Assembly (NCBI GenBank): GCA_905397405.1
Contig: CAJPVJ010000011.1
Coordinates: 1 to 64,000 of the forward strand
Direction of reading: 5' to 3'
Origin: Oppiella nova
Taxonomy: Eukaryota > Arthropoda > Arachnida > Sarcoptiformes > Oppiidae
Length of the DNA stretch: 64,000 bases
Under the pieces are notes generated by a model. That model saw only the letters and a list, made by a program, of their open reading frames with translations. It was not told the DNA's origin and made no database searches. Each line of letters opens with the position of its first letter. Positions within the stretch are counted from its first letter, which is position 1. This document shows, piece by piece, positions 55,841 to 64,000 of the stretch. The translations under genes and the position numbers were made by a program.

Positions 55841-56671
55841 TCAATTTTCATCAAAAATACGATTTAACAAACCATTCTGAACTTGATAAAGCTGTCCATT
55901 ACCAAAATCAATTTGTTGTTTTTCACCATGTAAACTTGGGAAACCAACAATTTTTTCAAGCTGCGGAGAACGTTGAAATTGTTGTGTTTTTGGATTGTAC
56001 ATCCAGTAAATATAGCGCTTATCATCGACTGTACGACCTTGCGACAAGTCCGACACAATGACATCATAATAACCATCAAAATTGATATCCATATAGCCAA
56101 TGCTGTTTGGATAACCAGTAAAACCTGTCAAGCTCTGTACCACTGTATTGTTGGTTTTATTTAACACATCAACACGTTTTAAGGTTTTTCCATAAGGGCT
56201 ATTGGCATCATCTTGACCATAAAATTTAAAGATAAAAACGGGTTTATTACTGACTTTAAAAGCAGGCTCAAACTGTATCGACTGCCAAGCTGTATTTGGT
56301 TTCTTTAACAATGATGCTTTAAACACGCCTGTATTTGCATTTAATAGGCCAGTTAATTGATCACTACCATTTACAGAAGGGTCTGATTGAGCAGTGATCG
56401 ACTTTAAATCCAACTGATCAGCTTTTTGTGTCCCTTTAAAATCTGTTGTTGTACCATCCATTAAATCCGTCAGCACACCGTGCGGATGGGCAATCCCCGC
56501 ATAAAGGTTCATAAAGTATCGACCTTCACTCGACTTAAGCATACGTTGCATCGATACGCGTACACCACTAAAAGGTTTTAGTGCGGTATTGGTCGAAGTG
56601 GACTGCGTTTCAGCAAAACTAAAGCATGAAATAGACAAAGTCGTCATTGCGATGAGAAGTTTAGATTTCAT
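55841..56671 (-). CDS. XAC2610-like secreted protein
   Basis: A 276-residue protein with a signal peptide (cleavage near SFAET). The segment YMDINFDGYYDVIVSDL is an Asp-rich Ca-binding/FG-GAP-like loop found in XAC2610-related proteins. No catalytic motif. The function is unknown. It is on the same strand as the GT4 gene and the TPR gene, but with gaps of 86 and 107 bases. Confidence 0.75.
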   Translation of the reverse strand: MKSKLLIAMTTLSISCFSFAETQSTSTNTALKPFSGVRVSMQRMLKSSEGRYFMNLYAGIAHPHGVLTDLMDGTTTDFKGTQKADQLDLKSITAQSDPSVNGSDQLTGLLNANTGVFKASLLKKPNTAWQSIQFEPAFKVSNKPVFIFKFYGQDDANSPYGKTLKRVDVLNKTNNTVVQSLTGFTGYPNSIGYMDINFDGYYDVIVSDLSQGRTVDDKRYIYWMYNPKTQQFQRSPQLEKIVGFPSLHGEKQQIDFGNGQLYQVQNGLLNRIFDEN

Positions 56672-56778
56672 GCTTGAATACCACGTTTAACCAGAATCAA
56701 TAATGTGTAATTTATCACAAAATAAATTTTTGTTAGTTAAAAATTGCTACCCTAAAAGATGATTTTAAAAAACGCGAT

Positions 56779-57576
56779 TTAGACGCGACCAATTGCCTGC
56801 TTAGCAACATGACCTTTTTTCTTTAACTGCTCAATGTAGTTTAATTCATTACGCGCTTTTGCGTCTGAGGGATCAACCTTTAAAACTTTATTAAAATATT
56901 GAGTAGCTTCATCCAGTTGATTTAATTCAATCAAACTCACCCCTAAACTACGTCTTACACTCTGTTGAATCGCCAATCTTTTTTCTTCAGGCTCAAGCAA
57001 ATACAGATACTGTTCAGCAGTTTTAAAACTTTCCAATGACGCTTGCCACTGTTTTTGTGCTTGCTGAATAAACCCTGCCTCTTTTAAATACTCACTATTA
57101 AAAGGTGATAGCGTTAAAGCACTTTTTAACTTCACTTGAGCATTCTTTAGATCATTCATTTCAATAAAGGCATAAGCGGCTTGAAAGTATAAGTCCGCCC
57201 AACAACCTGAAAAAACTCGAATATTTTTTTGCTTTCCCATATCAAGCGTCAGGTATAGCAAGGTTTCAGCTGTTCCGTTGGCAGCATAGAGTGTGTCTTG
57301 ACTACTGTTTTGGTATTTTTCAAAATACTGAATTGCAGTCTGTAATGCCGCGATGGCCTGTTGTGGATGACCCACATTTAAAGACTGCTTGGCTTTTTCT
57401 AAAGCATTGTACGCAATCTTTTCATCGAGTAATTTATTTTGCGTATTTTGAAGCTGATTATGATTCTGCCTAGACTTTTGCATAGGATTATCAACGCTCG
57501 CGTTCTGTGCATATACTGGATATATAGCACAACAGCCAAGCAGACTGGCGATAGCGAAATATGTTTTTAATGTCAT
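56779..57576 (-). CDS. Secreted tetratricopeptide repeat protein
   Basis: A 265-residue protein with a signal peptide ending near VYAQ and TPR-like repeats (AYAFIEMNDLKNAQVKLKSAL, AGFIQQAQKQWQASLESF, SLIELNQLDEATQYFNKVL). TPR modules bind other proteins. Family not recognised. It lies between ilvC, which ends in a terminator, and the XAC2610-like gene. Confidence 0.85.
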   Translation of the reverse strand: MTLKTYFAIASLLGCCAIYPVYAQNASVDNPMQKSRQNHNQLQNTQNKLLDEKIAYNALEKAKQSLNVGHPQQAIAALQTAIQYFEKYQNSSQDTLYAANGTAETLLYLTLDMGKQKNIRVFSGCWADLYFQAAYAFIEMNDLKNAQVKLKSALTLSPFNSEYLKEAGFIQQAQKQWQASLESFKTAEQYLYLLEPEEKRLAIQQSVRRSLGVSLIELNQLDEATQYFNKVLKVDPSDAKARNELNYIEQLKKKGHVAKQAIGRV

Positions 57577-57618
57577 GTTGTTTTCTGCTTTATTATTAAA
57601 TTTAGCTAAAATATAGCA

Positions 57619-57650
57619 TAAAAAAACCCACTCAAAAGAGTGGGCTTTGA
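57619..57650 (-). terminator. Terminator after ilvC
   Basis: CCCACTC-AAAA-GAGTGGG; the minus strand continues into TTTTTTT. It lies 17 bases after the ilvC stop. Confidence 0.88.
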
Positions 57651-57663
57651 TAAAAACTAAAAA

Positions 57664-58743
<1,080 letters not shown>

Positions 58744-58755
58744 CTAGTCTAAGTC

Positions 58756-58777
58756 CCTCTCCTATTGCGAGGAGAGG
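58756..58777. repeat. Stem-loop between ilvN and ilvC
   Basis: CCTCTCCT pairs perfectly with AGGAGAGG around ATTGCG. It resembles the short CCCTCTCC-type intergenic repeats common in many proteobacteria. There is no T-run, so it is not an obvious terminator. Confidence 0.55.
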
Positions 58778-58829
58778 TTATACATGAGGGAATAAAAAAT
58801 CAAATAATTAATTACTGGTTGAGGTGCAA

Positions 58830-59321
58830 CTAGAGTGAAAGAACCTTTTCACCACGAGCAATACCGGATACACCAGAACGAACAACTTCTAAAATTGTGT
58901 TTTCTGCAAGAGCATCAATAAAGCCATCAATTTTTTCAGTTGTACCCGCAATCTGAATGGTATAAGTCGTTGGAGTAACATCAACCACTTGAGCACGAAA
59001 GATATCCGCTGTGCGCTTAATTTCAGCACGTGCAGAACCCAATGCTTTGACTTTAATCAGCATCAGCTCACGCTCAATGTGCGCGCCTTCTGACAAATCA
59101 ACCACTTTAACCACTTCGACCAATTTATTCAGCTGTTTGGTGATTTGCTCAATTTTATGATCATCGCCATAGGTGGTTAATGTCAAACGTGACATGGTTG
59201 GATCTTCAGTTGGTGCGACATTTAAAGTTTCAATGTTATAACCACGTTGAGAGAACAACCCCACTAAACGAGAAAGCGCACCAGCTTCGTTTTCAACGAG
59301 TACAGAAATAATATGTCTCAT
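58830..59321 (-). CDS. ilvN: Acetolactate synthase regulatory subunit
   Basis: A 163-residue small subunit of AHAS with an N-terminal ACT domain ([28 protein letters not shown]) and the C-terminal domain typical of the longer subunits. It confers valine feedback in homologues. It overlaps ilvI by four bases. Confidence 0.95.
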   Translation of the reverse strand: MRHIISVLVENEAGALSRLVGLFSQRGYNIETLNVAPTEDPTMSRLTLTTYGDDHKIEQITKQLNKLVEVVKVVDLSEGAHIERELMLIKVKALGSARAEIKRTADIFRAQVVDVTPTTYTIQIAGTTEKIDGFIDALAENTILEVVRSGVSGIARGEKVLSL

Positions 59322-61054
59322 TCAGTACGCTCCCCTTTAGACAACCACATATCTTGCATAGATTGACCTGCAATAAGCATCGGATATACATGCTCGGTAC
59401 GATCAACCATCACGTTAATGAATACACATTTATCGTTAATCGCCATTGCTTCTTTAAGCTTAGATTCAAGCTCATCCGCATGGTCAATCTGGATACCTAC
59501 ATGGCCGTAAGCTTCCATCAATTTTGGAAAATCGGGTAATGACTCAACATAAGAACTTGAATGACGTCCTTCATAGTTCATATCTTGCCATTGTTTTACC
59601 ATCCCCAAAGCACGGTTATTCAAGCAGAGGATTTTCACATTTAAGCCATATTGCTTACATGTAGAAAGCTCTTGGATACACATCTGAATCGATGCTTCAC
59701 CTGTGATACACACCACTTGTTGGTCTGGGAATGCAAGTTTCGCAGCCATGGCATAAGGTAAACCCACACCCATTGTGCCTAAGCCACCTGAGTTGATCCA
59801 TTGACGTGGACGTTTGTATTTGTAATACATCGCACCAAACATTTGATGCTGACCAACGTCAGAAGTAATGATCGCTTCACCATTGGTTACTTTGTCTAAG
59901 ACTTCAACCACTTGTTGTGGTTTCATCACACCATTTTCACCTGGCGCATAACGCAAACCATGTACTTTGCGCCATTCGTTGATTTGTGACCACCATGCCG
60001 AGATTTCTTCAGGGTTTGGTTTAGAAACATTCATTTGTTTCAATTGAACCAACATCTCTTGAAGTACTGGCTCTACCGCACCCACGATTGGGATATGCGC
60101 CATAATGGTTTTTGAAATCGTCGCTGGGTCGATATCAATATGAATCACTTTCGCATTGGTACAGAACTTCGCTGGATTATTGGTTACACGGTCATCAAAA
60201 CGCGCACCGATCGCCAAGATAACATCCGCATTATGCATACTCATATTGGCTTCGTATGTACCATGCATACCCAACATACCCAAGAATTGCTCATCATCGC
60301 CTGGGAATGCACCCAAACCCATTAGCGTATTGGTCACTGGGTAATTCAATAAATGCGCCAATTCAGTCAGTAATGCAGAAGCATTACCCTGAACAACACC
60401 ACCACCTGTATAAATGACAGGGCGTTTGGCATTAATCAGCTCATCAATGGCTTTACGAATTTGACCTGAATGACCGCGGTGAGGTGGCTGATAAGAGCGC
60501 ATCTTCACTTTTTCAGGATATTCATAAGCAAATTTGTCGACAGGATTAGTGACATCCTTCGGAATATCGACCACAACAGGACCCGGACGACCTGAAGCAG
60601 CAATATAAAATGCTTTTTTAATAACGGCAGGAATTTCACTTGCATGACGCACTTGGAAACTATGTTTTACGATCGGGCGAGAAATACCGACCATATCTGT
60701 TTCTTGGAATGCATCTTCACCAATAAGATGGCTGGCAACCTGTCCAGACAAAATCACCATTGGGATTGAGTCCATATAGGCTGTAGCGATTGGTGTTACA
60801 GTATTGGTTGCGCCAGGTCCAGAAGTGACCAGCACTACACCTGTTTTACCCGTCACACGTGAGTAAGCATCTGCCATATGACCAGCAGCTTGCTCATGAC
60901 GTACGAGGTAATGATTGATTTTATCTTGTTTAAATAGCGCATCATAAATATGTAATACTGCGCCGCCTGGATATCCAAAAACATGTTCAACGCCTTCGTC
61001 CGCCAATGCACGAACGAGCATTTCACCACCAGATAAAAGTTCCAACGTATTCAC
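59318..61054 (-). CDS. ilvI: Acetolactate synthase large subunit (isozyme III type)
   Basis: A 578-residue TPP enzyme. The catalytic Glu lies in [16 protein letters not shown], and the TPP motif is TGEASIQMC...LNN, in which the usual GDG appears as GEA. The start is GTG at 61054. Downstream ilvN and ilvC complete the early valine/isoleucine pathway. No leader-peptide attenuator was recognised. A possible extended -10 (TGCTATAAC) lies on the minus strand at 61121-61129. Confidence 0.94.
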   Translation of the reverse strand: MNTLELLSGGEMLVRALADEGVEHVFGYPGGAVLHIYDALFKQDKINHYLVRHEQAAGHMADAYSRVTGKTGVVLVTSGPGATNTVTPIATAYMDSIPMVILSGQVASHLIGEDAFQETDMVGISRPIVKHSFQVRHASEIPAVIKKAFYIAASGRPGPVVVDIPKDVTNPVDKFAYEYPEKVKMRSYQPPHRGHSGQIRKAIDELINAKRPVIYTGGGVVQGNASALLTELAHLLNYPVTNTLMGLGAFPGDDEQFLGMLGMHGTYEANMSMHNADVILAIGARFDDRVTNNPAKFCTNAKVIHIDIDPATISKTIMAHIPIVGAVEPVLQEMLVQLKQMNVSKPNPEEISAWWSQINEWRKVHGLRYAPGENGVMKPQQVVEVLDKVTNGEAIITSDVGQHQMFGAMYYKYKRPRQWINSGGLGTMGVGLPYAMAAKLAFPDQQVVCITGEASIQMCIQELSTCKQYGLNVKILCLNNRALGMVKQWQDMNYEGRHSSSYVESLPDFPKLMEAYGHVGIQIDHADELESKLKEAMAINDKCVFINVMVDRTEHVYPMLIAGQSMQDMWLSKGERTE

Positions 61055-61620
61055 CCTAATCTTTATTCCACAGCGCTATGGGAGACACAGACTGTGTTTC
61101 ATTCATTGATTGTGCGCTCTGTTATAGCACACATATTTACTAGTTTTTGCAGCAATAAAAAAATAAATCGTCACGCAGCTGTTTGAGCTGTATGAATCAC
61201 TGAAATATGTTGGGATAAACATGCTTCGGTAGAGTCATTTTCTCGGCTTAGAGAAAATGTTATTGCTTGCTTTGATATTTTTACTCGAAGGGTGATCGAA
61301 AAAAACATCTGAAACTAAAGCAAGCATTTTTGTAGTTTTAGCGAACAAAGTCAAGGTTTCTATCAGGCTTTTTATTGTTTATTTACCAAGCGTTTATTTT
61401 TAAAACTATTCCTTTTTTTTGGTTGTCTTATAAATAAAACTTTCAAAGACTTATAAGCCAATAAAATTGCAAAAGAATTATTTAAAATTTTATTTTTCTG
61501 TATAAAATAAATACGATTTTTAAAATACCCAGATCAAGCGAAAACAATCCGATGTATATTAGATAGCAGAATGATTTTTCGTTTTCATCTGAATAAAAAA
61601 TGACTCAAAGGTTCTATAAA
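61055..61620. other. Long intergenic region upstream of ilvI
   Basis: This 566-bp AT-rich divergent region separates ilvI and the DUF4124 gene. It holds a 9-bp perfect hairpin (61236-61259) and no coding frame of note. Confidence 0.6.
61236..61259. repeat. Stem-loop in the ilvI upstream region
   Basis: CATTTTCTC pairs perfectly with GAGAAAATG around GGCTTA, about 180 bases before ilvI. No T-run follows. Role unknown: operator, attenuator part or RNA structure are all possible. Confidence 0.5.
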
Positions 61621-62013
61621 ATGAAACAACGTCAACGCTTTGCACACACGGTTTTTGTATCGACAATTTTTGCCTTATTCTCTATGGTTGGGGTCAGCGC
61701 CAGTCATGCAAAACAGTATTATAAATGGGTAGATAGCAAAGGCTCTACCCATTACACCACCACACCGCCGCCGAAGAATGCGCGCAGCCAAAGTAAGGTG
61801 AATACTTATGGCTATCATGGAGATTCGAGACCCACCAACCCAGCACCAACTGCTCAGCCAAATGCCTCACAAAATCAGCCACAAAATGGGCAACCTCAAG
61901 GTACTCAACCTGTAACACCTGCACCAGTGGTTAACCCACCAAATACACAACAGCCGAATGTCGCACCACAAAATGAGCAAAATACACCTCCTAGCCTTGC
62001 GACGCCTCAATAA
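61621..62013 (+). CDS. DUF4124-type secreted protein with Pro/Gln-rich tail
   Basis: A 130-residue protein with a signal peptide ending near SHA, a short DUF4124 domain (KQYYKWVDSKGSTHYTTTPP) and a Pro/Gln/Asn-rich C-terminal half of about 70 residues. I chose ATG at 61621 with AAAGG upstream rather than ATG at 61600. The domain is common in proteobacterial envelope proteins of unknown function. The tail is probably disordered. Confidence 0.85.
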   Translation: MKQRQRFAHTVFVSTIFALFSMVGVSASHAKQYYKWVDSKGSTHYTTTPPPKNARSQSKVNTYGYHGDSRPTNPAPTAQPNASQNQPQNGQPQGTQPVTPAPVVNPPNTQQPNVAPQNEQNTPPSLATPQ

Positions 62014-62111
62014 TTAAATTAAAAGTAAAATCACAAGTTTTTCAGATTTAAAAGCGTGCAAAATTCACTTTTAGATGGATTTTGCGCTATGCTGTGTGCA
62101 CAGTTTTTTAA

Positions 62112-64000
<1,889 letters not shown>

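Overview
The window is a gene-dense stretch of a gammaproteobacterial chromosome. Low GC content, gene content and gene order point to Acinetobacter. The cues are BaeS/BaeR proteins of the Acinetobacter type, a gacS-cysM-rlmD-relA-mazG block as in Acinetobacter and Pseudomonas, and the ribosomal, pilus and cell-shape run bamB-yfgM-hisS-ispG-rodZ-pilW-rlmN-ndk. I could not assign a species. No insertion sequence, prophage, CRISPR array, tRNA or rRNA gene was seen. Both edges cut genes: a MscS-type channel at the left and leuS at the right.

Layout: 1-3.3 kb holds the channel, a VOC-fold protein, a rhomboid protease and a YgiD-type dioxygenase. 3.5-7.7 kb holds cysI with a DUF934 partner, two small conserved proteins and a CPBP protease. 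7.8-9.7 kb is trpF-trpB. 9.8-12.7 kb is a vitamin B12 block: promoter, cobalamin riboswitch, BtuB-like receptor, terminator and PduO-type adenosyltransferase. 12.8-18.2 kb holds a phosphodiesterase, an acyl-CoA desaturase with palindromic operator-like DNA, a DHCW cupin, SelO, an L,D-transpeptidase and a YjbR protein. 18.3-21.6 kb is baeS-baeR with a divergent lipoprotein. 21.6-27 kb is darP-ptsO-rapZ and panC-panB-folK-pcnB.

27-38 kb is comEA-mazG, a lone SDR gene, relA-rlmD-exonuclease-cysM and divergent gacS. 38.3-41 kb is a small catabolic cluster (crotonase, 3-hydroxyisobutyrate dehydrogenase family, hydroxypyruvate isomerase family). Next come rsfS, an Amt transporter, an Sfp-type transferase and der. 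45.5-53.3 kb is the bamB-to-ndk run, followed by iscX. 53.9-57.6 kb holds envelope and secreted genes (PAP2 phosphatase, GT4 glycosyltransferase, XAC2610-like protein, TPR protein). 57.6-61 kb is ilvI-ilvN-ilvC, then a DUF4124 protein and the start of leuS.

Most of the window is ordinary core genome. The most unusual structure is a pair of 40-bp near-identical elements (17021-17060 and 18298-18337). Each contains two perfect DnaA boxes facing each other as an inverted repeat, plus a third near-box, and the pair brackets a two-gene segment. Next in interest are a lipoprotein with a duplicated domain divergent from baeSR with a BaeR-box-like site between them, the ribosome-binding-site hairpin after the B12 riboswitch, and nested palindromes in front of the desaturase.
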